Origin: Paulinella micropora
Taxonomy: Eukaryota > Cercozoa > Imbricatea > Euglyphida
Length of the DNA stretch: 32,285 nt
Direction: 5' to 3'
Assembly (NCBI GenBank): GCA_009731375.1
Contig: BJOX01000161.1
Coordinates: 767,280-799,564, forward strand
Below, one piece after another: positions 20,222 through 32,285 of the stretch. The first letter of the stretch is position 1. Each line of letters starts with the position of its first letter. The notes under the pieces were generated by a model, which was not told where the DNA came from, did not search any database, and was given only the letters and a program-made list of their open reading frames with translations. The position numbers and the translations under genes were made by a program.

Positions 20222-20271
20222 TCTGACCAGTAGCGTAACGGGGGACACAGCCAAAACAGTGGGGGGGCGAC
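20222..20271 (+). repeat. Single related copy of the minisatellite founder sequence
   Basis: TCTGACCAGTAGCGTAACGG then GGACACAGCCAAAACAGTG then a G run. It aligns with 19694-19735 over its whole length, so it is probably closer to the unamplified form. AGTAGCGTAACGGGGG is reminiscent of hAT-type transposon termini (CAGTGGCGTA...GGGG), but no partner terminus was found. Confidence 0.6.
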
Positions 20272-20278
20272 CGCCACT

Positions 20279-20371
20279 AGATAGATAGATAGATAGGTAG
20301 GTAGATAGGTAGATAGATAGGTAGATAGGTAGGTTGGAGGTAGTAGGTAGGTAGGTAGGTAGGTAGGTAGG

Positions 20372-20448
<77 letters not shown>

Positions 20449-20450
20449 GA
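20279..20450. repeat. (GATA)n with (GGTA)n blocks
   Basis: GATA with GGTA at 20295-20375 and a GGTTGGAGGTAGTAGG disruption at 20330. Confidence 0.9.
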
Positions 20451-20582
20451 GATATCGACTAATGTCAGAAAAAAGGAGCTTCTGATTTCGTCAACCAAGG
20501 AAGTCTGTGGGTAAAGTATTAACCCGATGCCCAGCTAAGCCGTGATGTTTGCACGGAAGGGACTGATACAGGCGATACCAAA
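20451..20582. other. Unassigned unique sequence before a gap
   Basis: About 130 bp of normal complexity with no recognisable motif or frame, cut by the gap. Confidence 0.4.
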
Positions 20583-20809
20583 NNNNNNNNNNNNNNNNNN
20601 NNNNNNNNNNNNNNNNNNNNNNNNNNNNNNNNNNNNNNNNNNNNNNNNNNNNNNNNNNNNNNNNNNNNNNNNNNNNNNNNNNNNNNNNNNNNNNNNNNNN
20701 NNNNNNNNNNNNNNNNNNNNNNNNNNNNNNNNNNNNNNNNNNNNNNNNNNNNNNNNNNNNNNNNNNNNNNNNNNNNNNNNNNNNNNNNNNNNNNNNNNNN
20801 NNNNNNNNN
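20583..20809. other. Assembly gap (227 N)
   Basis: A run of N of non-round length, so probably an estimated size; GATA resumes on the right. Confidence 0.95.
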
Positions 20810-21496
<687 letters not shown>

Positions 21497-21497
<1 letters not shown>

Positions 21498-21617
21498 CTC
21501 AGACTGCACGAATTCGAGGGCCTAAAGCCCATTCCCAGCCCACTACCCAGTCGCTAGGCGCTGGGGTGGAATGGATGCCTATGTCTTCGGATATGCAGAG
21601 CTGATAGACCAAACATA
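21497..21617 (+). mobile_element. Retroposon-like family, copy 2
   Basis: Starts at CCTCAGACTGCACGAATTCG directly after (CTAT)n, and ends at GATAGACCAAACATA followed by a TTTATC variant and (TCTA)n to 21695. Shorter than the copy at 13628, consistent with 5' truncation. Confidence 0.7.
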
Positions 21618-21618
21618 T

Positions 21619-21696
<78 letters not shown>

Positions 21697-21698
<2 letters not shown>

Positions 21699-21898
21699 AC
21701 TTGCGTAAAACTGTGCATCTGACTCATCCCTTTCATACATACATACATACATACATACATACATACATCCATACATACATAACATACATATATATACATA
21801 TATACGCATACCTGCGTAGACTATGTATCTGACTCATTGCTTGCCACGAGCAGCTTTCCTGCGTATAAAACATACATACATACATAGATGCATACATG

Positions 21899-21929
<31 letters not shown>

Positions 21930-22080
21930 GCTTTCCATGATAAACTTTCATGCGTGTAAATCATACATACATACGTACATACATACATACATACATACAT
22001 ACATACATGTGTACATACATACATACATACATACATACATACAAATCGCTTTGCACGAGCAACTTGCCTGCGCACAAAAC
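21697..22080 (+). repeat. Four diverged core copies in (CATA)n
   Basis: 21697-21733, 21810-21871, 21929-21961 and 22043-22080. The first two share GT(A/G)...TCTGACTCAT; the second and fourth share TTGC(C/-)ACGAGCA and CCTGCG; all but the first end AAA(A/T)CATAC. The third is the most diverged. Confidence 0.7.
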
Positions 22081-22358
22081 ATACATAAATACATACATAC
22101 ATACATACATACATACATGCATGCATACATGCATGCATATGCATACATACATACATACATACATACATACATGCATGCATGCATACATGCATGCATACAT
22201 GCATACATACATACATACATACATACATACATACATACATACATACATGCATACATGCATACATACATACATACATACATGCATACATGCATACATACAT
22301 ACATGCATACATGCATACATGCATACATGCATGCATGCATGCATGCATGAATACATAA

Positions 22359-22408
<50 letters not shown>

Positions 22409-22550
22409 GCACAAACACGCACACACACACACACACATACATACATACATACATACATACATTCATACACACACACATACATACATACATACATACATAC
22501 ATACATACATACATACATACATACATGCATACATACATACATACATACAT
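22081..22550. repeat. (CATA)n with CATGCATA and (AC)n
   Basis: Rich in TGCATGCA variants to 22350; AC-type repeats at 22394-22436; then CATA. Confidence 0.95.
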
Positions 22551-22593
22551 ACCCAGTCGCCAGCCTGCTGATGAGGGGAAGCTTCGTTTGACC

Positions 22594-22672
<79 letters not shown>

Positions 22673-22756
22673 GTAGAAATACGTACATACATACATACGT
22701 ACATACACAGTGGCCAGTTGGCTTGACCTGCATATACGTATGTATGTATGTACGTA

Positions 22757-22827
<71 letters not shown>
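22551..22827. repeat. Two short islands, (GATA)n, (CATA)n, (CTAT)n
   Basis: A unique island 22551-22594, GATA to 22672, CATA/CGTA, a second island 22707-22735, then TATG and CTAT. The GATA and CTAT tracts again face each other. Confidence 0.85.
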
Positions 22828-22828
<1 letters not shown>

Positions 22829-22958
22829 GTGTAGAACCTTCAGACTGCATACATTCTAAGCTTAGTGCTTCCTCCCAGCCCGCTACCCAGCCTCCGTCTG
22901 GAGGCGGGGTGGAATGGATGCCTATGTCTTCGGATATGCAGAGCTGATAGACCAAACA

Positions 22959-22960
<2 letters not shown>
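22828..22960 (+). mobile_element. Retroposon-like family, copy 3
   Basis: Starts CGTGTAGAACCTTCAGACTG directly after (CTAT)n and ends GATAGACCAAACATA followed by (TCTA)n to 23033. The 5' edge CG(T/C)GTAGAACC is the same as in copy 4, so these two share an identical 5' boundary. Confidence 0.75.
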
Positions 22961-23035
<75 letters not shown>

Positions 23036-23080
23036 CTCTCTCTCTTTCTTTCTCTCTTTCCCTCCCCCCCCCCCCCCCCC
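22961..23080. repeat. (TCTA)n tail, (TC)n and poly-C before a gap
   Basis: TCTA to 23033, CT/CTTT to 23061, then seventeen C directly at the gap edge. Confidence 0.9.
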
Positions 23081-23270
23081 NNNNNNNNNNNNNNNNNNNN
23101 NNNNNNNNNNNNNNNNNNNNNNNNNNNNNNNNNNNNNNNNNNNNNNNNNNNNNNNNNNNNNNNNNNNNNNNNNNNNNNNNNNNNNNNNNNNNNNNNNNNN
23201 NNNNNNNNNNNNNNNNNNNNNNNNNNNNNNNNNNNNNNNNNNNNNNNNNNNNNNNNNNNNNNNNNNNNNN
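23081..23270. other. Assembly gap (190 N)
   Basis: Adjacent to poly-C, like the poly-G-flanked gap at 5667. Confidence 0.95.
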
Positions 23271-23365
23271 ACCCAGTTATGTGTGGGTCCTTCCCCTCTG
23301 CAAACCCTCCCTGGGAAAGCGACTCAGCCAACAAACTCGCTAGCAATAGCCTATTAATAGATAGG
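23271..23365 (-). repeat. Unique island related to the one at 24051-24100
   Basis: On the minus strand TAGCGAGTTTGTTGGCTGAG resembles TAATCTGTTTGCCGAGTTG at 24094-24076, and both continue into a GGGA-containing stretch. Antisense peptides (LLASLLAESL and [10 protein letters not shown]) are also similar. Probably two copies of one short dispersed element. Confidence 0.4.
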
Positions 23366-24050
<685 letters not shown>

Positions 24051-24100
24051 TAGCGGCATCTCCCTCGCATAGCAACTCGGCAAACAGATTAGCTATCAAC
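24051..24100 (-). repeat. Short dispersed-element copy
   Basis: The partner of the island at 23271-23365; see that entry. Confidence 0.35.
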
Positions 24101-24345
24101 TACATACATACATACATACATACATACATACATGCATACATACATACACGTAAATACATACATACATACATACATACATACATACAAACAAACAAATACA
24201 CATACATATATATATATATATATATATGTATGTATATTATGTATATATATATATACATGCATGCATACATACATACATACGTGCATGCATACATACGTAT
24301 ATACATACATATACATACATACATACATACATACATACATACCTG
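24101..24345. repeat. (CATA)n with (TA)n
   Basis: CATA with AAAC and TGCA variants and alternating TA at 24206-24255. Confidence 0.95.
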
Positions 24346-24500
24346 GCAGGATTGTGTAAGTCGTTAGAAGCCATAGCTAGATCGGCTAGACATACACACA
24401 CATACATACATACATACATACATACATACATACATACAAAAATATACGTACATACATACATGAAAGTCGTTAGAAGCCCTAGCTAGATCGGCTAGACATA
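24346..24500 (+). repeat. Two copies of a 34-bp core
   Basis: AAGTCGTTAGAAGCC then AGCTAGATCGGCTAGAC at 24358-24391 and 24464-24498, with one to two differences; 107-bp period. Confidence 0.9.
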
Positions 24501-24673
24501 CACACATACATGGTACATACATACATACATACATACATACATACATAGATGGATGCACACATACAAACATACATACATACATACATACATACATACATAC
24601 ATACATTTCATACATCATGCATACATACACACACATAATACATACATACATACATACACACATACATACATAT
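24501..24673. repeat. (CATA)n with variants
   Basis: CATA carrying ACAC, GATGGATG and TTTCATACATCATG interruptions; nothing else seen. Confidence 0.9.
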
Positions 24674-25595
24674 AAGATGATACACCTAGCGACTGCCTCC
24701 AGCAAGCGTCATACATACATACATAAATACATACATACATACATACATACATACATACATAGTACATACATACATACATACATACATACATACATACATA
24801 CATACACATACATACACACATACATACAAACAAGATGACACACCTAGTAAGTGTCTCCAGCGAGCGTCTTACATACATACATACATACATACATACATGC
24901 ATACATACACATACACACATACATACATACATACATACATATACATACATACATACATACATACATAGATACATGCAAGATGATACACCTAGCGACTGCC
25001 TCCAGAGAGCGTCTTACATACATTAAATACATTACATACATACGTACATACATACATACACACACATACCACGTACATACATTCAAGATGACACACCTAG
25101 CCACTGCATCCATACATACATACATACATACACGCATACACACATACATACATACACACCTAGCGACTGTCTCCAGCGAGCGTCTTAAATTCATACATAC
25201 ATACATACATACATGCATACATGCATACATACATACACACATACATACATGCAAGATGACACACCTAGCGACTGTCTCCAGCAAGCGTCATAAATACATA
25301 CATACATACATACATACATACATACATACATACATACATACAAAATGACACACCTAGCGACTGTCTCCAGCGAGCGTCATAAATACATACATACATACAT
25401 AATACATACATACATACATACATACATACAAAATGACACACCTAGCGAGCGACTGTCTCCAGCGAGCGTCATAAATATATATATATACATACATACATAC
25501 ATACATACATACATACATACATGCATGCATACATACATACATACATACATACATACAAAATGACTCACCTAGCGACTGTCTCCAGCGAGCGTCTT
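24674..25595 (+). repeat. 9-copy core array in (CATA)n
   Basis: The core AAGATGACACACCTAGCGAC continuing into TGTCTCCAGCGAGCGTC is at 24674, 24832, 24977, 25085 (3'-truncated), 25155 (5'-truncated), 25253, 25342, 25431 (with a GCGA duplication) and 25557. Copies differ by up to about four bases; spacing is 70-158 bp because the CATA spacers vary. The last copy runs into unique sequence (25596-25620) instead of CATA. Confidence 0.95.
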
Positions 25596-25650
25596 GTGGC
25601 CATATTAGGCCAAACAAACCTAGATAAATAGATAGATAGATAAAAAGATG

Positions 25651-25695
<45 letters not shown>

Positions 25696-25756
25696 GTAGA
25701 TAGATAGATAGATAGATAAGTAGATAGATAGATAGATAGATAGGTAGGTAGGTAGG

Positions 25757-25826
<70 letters not shown>

Positions 25827-25971
25827 TAGATAGATAGATAGATAGATATAGATAGATAGATAGATAGATAGACAGATAAATAGATAGATAGATAGGTAGA
25901 TTGATAGGATAGGTAGATGGATGGGTAGATGGATGGGTAGATGGATGGGTAGATGGATGGGTAGATGGATG

Positions 25972-26021
<50 letters not shown>
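25596..26021. repeat. Unique edge then (GATA)n
   Basis: A 25-bp unique edge contains GGCCATATTAGGCC, then GATA with GGTA and GATGGATGGGTA blocks (25915-25970). On the minus strand this tract is the (TATC)n tail of the element copy to its right. Confidence 0.9.
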
Positions 26022-26023
<2 letters not shown>

Positions 26024-26153
26024 TGTTTGGTCTATCAGCTCTGCATATCCGAAGACATAGGCATCCATTCCACCCCGCCGCCAATCAGCGACTGGGTTGC
26101 GGGCTGGGAATGGGCACTAGGCCCCGGATTTGTGCAGTCTGACGGTTCTACGC

Positions 26154-26154
<1 letters not shown>
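26022..26154 (-). mobile_element. Retroposon-like family, copy 4 (minus strand)
   Basis: Read on the minus strand it starts CGCGTAGAACCGTCAGACTG at 26154 and ends GATAGACCAAACATA at 26022, followed by a tetranucleotide tail about 400 nt long. Near-identical to copy 3 over its whole length. Confidence 0.75.
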
Positions 26155-26233
<79 letters not shown>

Positions 26234-26259
26234 TATATATATATAGATAGATAGATAGA
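26155..26259. repeat. (GATA)n with short (TA)n
   Basis: GATA between the two minus-strand element copies; it is the 3' tail of copy 5 and also the 5' flank of copy 4. Confidence 0.9.
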
Positions 26260-26334
26260 TATGTTTGGTCTACCAGGTCTGCATATCCGAAGACATAGGC
26301 ATCCATTCCACCCACAGTCACCGAAGGTGGGATA
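26260..26334 (-). mobile_element. Retroposon-like family, copy 5 (minus strand, truncated)
   Basis: Only the last ~55 bp of the family (ATTCCACCC to ATGTTTGG as seen on +) are conserved, with CCAGGT for CAGCT near the end. The outer part 26314-26334 is unrelated. Followed on its own strand by the (TATC)n tail. Confidence 0.65.
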
Positions 26335-26335
26335 G

Positions 26336-26388
<53 letters not shown>

Positions 26389-26445
26389 GGATGGATAGAT
26401 ATCAGGCTGAGGGGGCGTAGGTAGGTAGGTAGGTAGGTAGGTAGG

Positions 26446-26527
<82 letters not shown>

Positions 26528-26528
26528 T

Positions 26529-26577
<49 letters not shown>

Positions 26578-26582
26578 AAGAT

Positions 26583-26635
<53 letters not shown>

Positions 26636-26653
26636 TAGATAGAAGATAGATAG

Positions 26654-26708
<55 letters not shown>

Positions 26709-26743
26709 TAGATAGATAGATAGATATAGATAGATAGATAGAT

Positions 26744-26808
<65 letters not shown>

Positions 26809-26829
26809 GATAGATAGATAGATAGATAG

Positions 26830-26888
<59 letters not shown>
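26335..26888. repeat. (GATA)n field with a short island
   Basis: GATA interrupted by a 19-bp island at 26401-26419, a GGTA block to 26448 and scattered GATATA, GAAGATA and GAGATA variants. Confidence 0.95.
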
Positions 26889-26935
26889 CCGTTGGAGTCC
26901 GCGGCGATCAATGAACCGCTGCCACCCTTTGAAGG
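26889..26935. other. Unique GC-rich island
   Basis: Forty-seven bases between GATA and CATA fields. No second copy noticed. Confidence 0.5.
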
Positions 26936-27290
26936 CATACATTCATACATGCATGCATACATACATACATACATACATGCATTCATACATGCATACATAC
27001 ATACATATATACACATACATACATATATACATACATGCGTACATACATACATACATACATACATACATACATACATGCATACATGCATACATGCATACAT
27101 GCATACATACATACATACATACATACATACATACATACATACATACATGCATACATGCATACATACATACATACATACATACATACATGCATGCATGCAT
27201 GCATGCATGCATACATACATACATACATACATACATACATACATACATACATACATACATTTATACAGACATACATACATACCTGATCTG
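26936..27290. repeat. (CATA)n with CATGCATG
   Basis: CATA with many TGCA variants, including CATG runs at 27188-27212. Confidence 0.95.
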
Positions 27291-27947
27291 AGATTACTGT
27301 GACGCTGTGTATTGCAGCGCTAGAAAACCACTCACTGACAGAACATGCATACATACATACATACATATATACATAGCGTCACAGTGTATATATATGTGTA
27401 TGTATGTATGTATGTATGTATGTATGTGTCTTGCAGCGCTGGAAAATCTTTCGCTGACAGAACATACATGCAAACATACATACATACATGCATACATACA
27501 TACATACATACATACATACATACATACATACATACATAGCATCACAGTGTATATATGTATGTGTGCATGTATGTATGTATGTATGTATGTATGTATGTAT
27601 GTATGTGTATTGCAGCGCTAGAAAACCATTCGCTGACAGAACATACATGCATACATACATACATACATACATACATGCATACATACATACATACATACAT
27701 ACATACATAGCGTCACAGTGTATGTATCTATGTGTGCATGTGTGCATGTATGTATGTATGTATGTATGTATGTGTGTATGTATGTATGTATGTATGTGCA
27801 TTGCAGCGCTAGAAAACCATTCGCTGACAGAACATACATACATACATACATACATACATACATACATACATACATACATAGCGTCACAGTGTATGTATGT
27901 ATGTATGTATGTATGTATGTATGTATGCATGCATGTATGTATGTATG

Positions 27948-27981
<34 letters not shown>

Positions 27982-28735
27982 TGTGTATTGCAGCGCTAGA
28001 AAATCATTCTCTGACAGAACATACATACATACGTACATACATACATACATACATACTTACATACACCTATATACATACATACATATATAATTAGCGTCAC
28101 AGTGTATGTATGTATGTATGTATGTATGTATGTATGTATGTATGTATATGTATGTATGTATGCATGCATGTATGTAGGTATGTGTATTGCAGCGCTAGAA
28201 AACCATTCGCTGATAGAACTTGCATGCATACATACATACATACATGCATACCAAAATACATACATACATACATACATACATACATACATACGTACATACA
28301 TATATACATACATACATATATAATTAGCGTCACAGTGTATGTATGTATGCATGTATGTATGTATGTATGTATGTATGTATGTATGTATGTATGTATGTAT
28401 GTATCTATGTATGTATATGCATGTATGTATATGTATGTATGTATGTATCTATGTATGTATGTATGTATGTATGTGTATTGCAGCGCTAGAAAATCATTCG
28501 CTGACAAAACATGCATGCATACATACATACATACATACATACATACATACATACATACATTACATGAATACATACATACATACATACATACATACATACA
28601 TACATACGTACATACGTACATACGTACATATAAAGCGTCACAGTGTATGTATAAATGTATGTATGTATGTATGTATGTATGTATGTATGTATGTGTATTG
28701 CAGCGCTGAAAAATCATTCGCTAACAGAAAATGCA
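27291..28735 (+). repeat. 8-copy compound array with alternating microsatellite orientation
   Basis: Each period is a short core TAGCGTCACAGTGTA, then (TATG)n, then a long core TTGCAGCGCTAGAAAA continuing into CCATTCGCTGACAGAACAT, then (CATA)n. Long cores are near 27309, 27427, 27606, 27797, 27983, 28182, 28473 and 28693. Short cores are at 27374, 27536, 27707, 27878, 28092, 28325 and 28632; before the first long core the short one appears inverted (ACTGTGACGCT, 27296-27306). Because TATG and CATA are reverse complements, every core is flanked by inverted repeats. The period grows from about 118 to 291 bp. Confidence 0.95.
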
Positions 28736-28903
28736 TACATACATACATGCATACATACATACATACATACATACATACATACATACATACATAAATACAC
28801 ACATACATGCATACATACACACACACACACACACATACATACATACATACATACATACATACATACATACATACCTGTGGATGACTTGTGCATGAGAGTA
28901 GAG
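28736..28903. repeat. (CATA)n, (AC)n and a unique lead-in
   Basis: CATA with AC at 28818-28834, then about 30 bp of unique sequence (28874-28903) leading into the first copy of the next array. Confidence 0.9.
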
Positions 28904-28944
28904 CGTGACGTAGCCCTCACGGTCACCCACTATCAAATCTAATA

Positions 28945-28975
<31 letters not shown>

Positions 28976-29020
28976 CATACGTGACGTAGCCCTCGCGGTC
29001 ACCCACTATCAAATCTAACA

Positions 29021-29051
<31 letters not shown>

Positions 29052-29104
29052 CATACATACATACGTGACGTAGCCCTCGCGGTAACCCACTATCAAATCT
29101 AATA

Positions 29105-29135
<31 letters not shown>

Positions 29136-29273
29136 CATACATACATACATACGTGACGTAGCCCTCGCGGTCACCCACTATCAAATCTATACATACATAC
29201 ATACATACATACATACATACATACATACATACATACATACAAACATACAAACATACATACATACATACATACA

Positions 29274-29304
<31 letters not shown>

Positions 29305-29571
29305 CATACATACATACATACATACATACATACATGCATACATACATACGTGACGTAGCCCTCGCGATCTCCCACTATCAAATCTATACACACATACATA
29401 CATACATACATACATACATACATACATACATACATACATACGTGACGTAGCCCTCGTGGTCACCCACTATCAAATCTATATACATACATACATACATGCA
29501 TACATACATACATACATACACACATACATACGTGACGTAGCCCTCGCGGTCACCCACTATCAATCGATACA

Positions 29572-29605
<34 letters not shown>

Positions 29606-29861
29606 CATACATATATACATACATACATACATACATACATACATACATACATACATACATACATACGTGACGTAGCCCTCGCGGTCACCCACTATCAATC
29701 TATACATACATACATACATACATACATACATACATACATACATACATACATGCACACATACATACATACATACATACATACATACATACATACATACATA
29801 CATACGTGACGTAGCCCTCTCGGTCACCCACTATCAATCTATACAAACATACATACATACA

Positions 29862-29895
<34 letters not shown>

Positions 29896-29930
29896 CATAC
29901 ATACGTGACATAGCCCTCTCGGTCAATCAA
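28904..29930 (+). repeat. 10-copy core array in (CATA)n
   Basis: The core CGTGACGTAGCCCTCGCGG continuing into TCACCCACTATCAAATCTA is at 28904, 28980, 29064, 29152, 29349, 29441, 29531, 29666, 29805 and 29904. The first three copies extend with ATATTACATAC; copies 7-9 lack one A (CAATC). The last is truncated and enters a unique CT-rich stretch (29927-29953). GTGAC near the start and GTCAC in the middle form a five-base inverted pair in most copies. Confidence 0.95.
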
Positions 29931-29939
29931 TTCTGTCTT

Positions 29940-31030
<1,091 letters not shown>

Positions 31031-31041
31031 TATCGTACATA

Positions 31042-31274
31042 TCGACCTTGACTGCTGACACTGCCTTCTGGCTAGTTTTTTGGCATTTGCTGCGGACATA
31101 CATATACATACCATACATACATGCATACCGACCTTGACTGCTGACACTGCCTTCTGGCTGGTTTTTTGGCATTTGCTGCGGCGCGGACATACATACCATA
31201 CATACCATGCATACCGACCTTGACTGCTGACACTGCCTTCCGGCTGGTTTTTTGGCATTGGCTGCGGCGCGGAC
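31042..31274 (+). repeat. 3-copy ~60-bp core array
   Basis: CCTTGACTGCTGACACTG, then CCTTCTGGCTGGTTTTTTGG, then CATTTGCTGCGG at 31042-31099, 31129-31190 and 31215-31274. Copies 2 and 3 add a GCGCGGAC end; copy 1 lacks GCGC. Copy 3 continues into unique sequence. Confidence 0.95.
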
Positions 31275-31370
31275 AGATGAAGGAGATTGTGTGCCAAAAG
31301 GCACGTGATAGGCGCGCCGGAGGGAGTCTCGAGAACATAGGCCACCTAGGTGCATTGGTTGAGGTAGATG
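31275..31370. other. Unique GC-rich island
   Basis: About 95 bp of normal complexity following the third core. It probably preserves the original context of that core. No frame worth calling. Confidence 0.5.
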
Positions 31371-31422
31371 GGTAGATGGATGGATGGATGGATGGATGGA
31401 TGGATAGATGGATAGATGGATT

Positions 31423-31493
<71 letters not shown>

Positions 31494-31506
31494 GGATGGA
31501 TGGATG

Positions 31507-31571
<65 letters not shown>

Positions 31572-31729
31572 GTAGGTAGGTAGAGGTAGGCAGGTAGATA
31601 GATAGATAGATAGGTAGGTAGGTAGGTAGGTAGGTAGGTAGGGATATATATATGTATATATATATAATATATATATATATATACATGTATATATTATATA
31701 TATTTATAATATACATGTATATCGATAGA

Positions 31730-31776
<47 letters not shown>

Positions 31777-31777
31777 G

Positions 31778-31848
<71 letters not shown>

Positions 31849-31864
31849 GATAGATAAGATAGAT

Positions 31865-31916
<52 letters not shown>

Positions 31917-31921
31917 AAGAT

Positions 31922-31965
<44 letters not shown>

Positions 31966-31978
31966 GGATAGATAGATG

Positions 31979-32061
<83 letters not shown>

Positions 32062-32151
32062 NNNNNNNNNNGAGAGATAGAGAGAGAGAGTGGTGGGTTT
32101 AGGTAGGTAGGTAGGTGGATAGGTAGATAGATAGATGGATAGATAGATGAG
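31371..32151. repeat. (GATA)n field with (GGAT)n, (GGTA)n, (TA)n and (GACA)n
   Basis: GGAT at 31375-31405 and 31490-31508, GGTA to 31640, TA-type at 31643-31722, GACA at 31746-31776, GATAA at 31843-31868, then GATA. A 10-N gap sits at 32062-32071. After it come GAGA and a GGTA/GATA end. Confidence 0.95.
32062..32071. other. Assembly gap (10 N)
   Basis: Ten N inside the GATA field; true array length unknown. Confidence 0.95.
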
Positions 32152-32285
32152 ATGTCGCAAAGGAATGTAGTCCTTGCAAAGGAACGCAGTTTCACATCAA
32201 ACAATAATTTGTGTACTGTGCATGTGTCCGGGATGGGAATCACGGGTAGACTGTGTTCTGGAAAAAGAAGAGGAGGAAGGACGTT
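32152..32285. other. Unassigned single-copy sequence at window end
   Basis: Normal-complexity sequence. It includes a short tandem pair GCAAAGGAATGTAGT / GCAAAGGAACGCAGT (32156-32170, 32176-32190). No gene recognised before the window ends. Confidence 0.4.

Overview
This is eukaryotic nuclear DNA from a genome extremely rich in simple repeats. From about 5,990 to 32,150 most of the sequence is tetranucleotide microsatellite: (CATA)n or its complement (TATG)n, and (GATA)n or its complement (CTAT)n. There are smaller di-, tri- and pentanucleotide tracts. Six runs of N mark assembly gaps. No bacterial gene, rRNA, tRNA or CRISPR array is visible, and no intact protein-coding gene can be supported. 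The species cannot be fixed from the sequence. The mixture of GC-rich single-copy islands, a retrotransposon gag with CCCH zinc fingers, and massive tetranucleotide expansion would fit a protist such as a chromerid or dinoflagellate relative, or a marine invertebrate; this is an impression only. Layout: 1-3,375 holds a decayed or indel-damaged retrotransposon gag on the minus strand (798-2,891), with two CCCH fingers and two zinc knuckles and one-base frame changes between otherwise open segments. 3,386-5,993 is single-copy-looking DNA without a recognisable gene, interrupted by an (AC)n tract and a poly-G-flanked gap. 5,995-6,550 holds a long purine tract and a short coding-looking fragment on the minus strand. 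From 6,550 onward the microsatellites dominate, but they are not featureless. At least a dozen families of short, more complex cores (about 25-65 bp) are repeated inside them, each family confined to its own 0.2-2 kb array or to a few dispersed sites. The largest are an 8-copy array at 7,709-8,574, an 18-copy array with a ~206 bp dimeric period at 9,079-10,943, a 9-copy array at 24,674-25,595, an 8-copy array with alternating microsatellite orientation at 27,291-28,735, a 10-copy array at 28,904-29,930 and a 3-copy array at 31,042-31,274. A 39-bp minisatellite (7 units, 19,716-19,988) is open on both strands and sits between two 39-bp direct repeats. The clearest dispersed mobile-element candidate is a family of five copies (13,628-14,348; 21,497-21,617; 22,828-22,960; and, on the minus strand, 26,022-26,154 and 26,260-26,334). 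They share one 3' end, and each is followed on its own strand by a (TCTA)n tract, as expected for a non-LTR retrotransposon or SINE with a microsatellite tail or one inserting into such tracts. The very long predicted reading frames in the window are translations of stop-free tetranucleotide repeats and should not be read as proteins.
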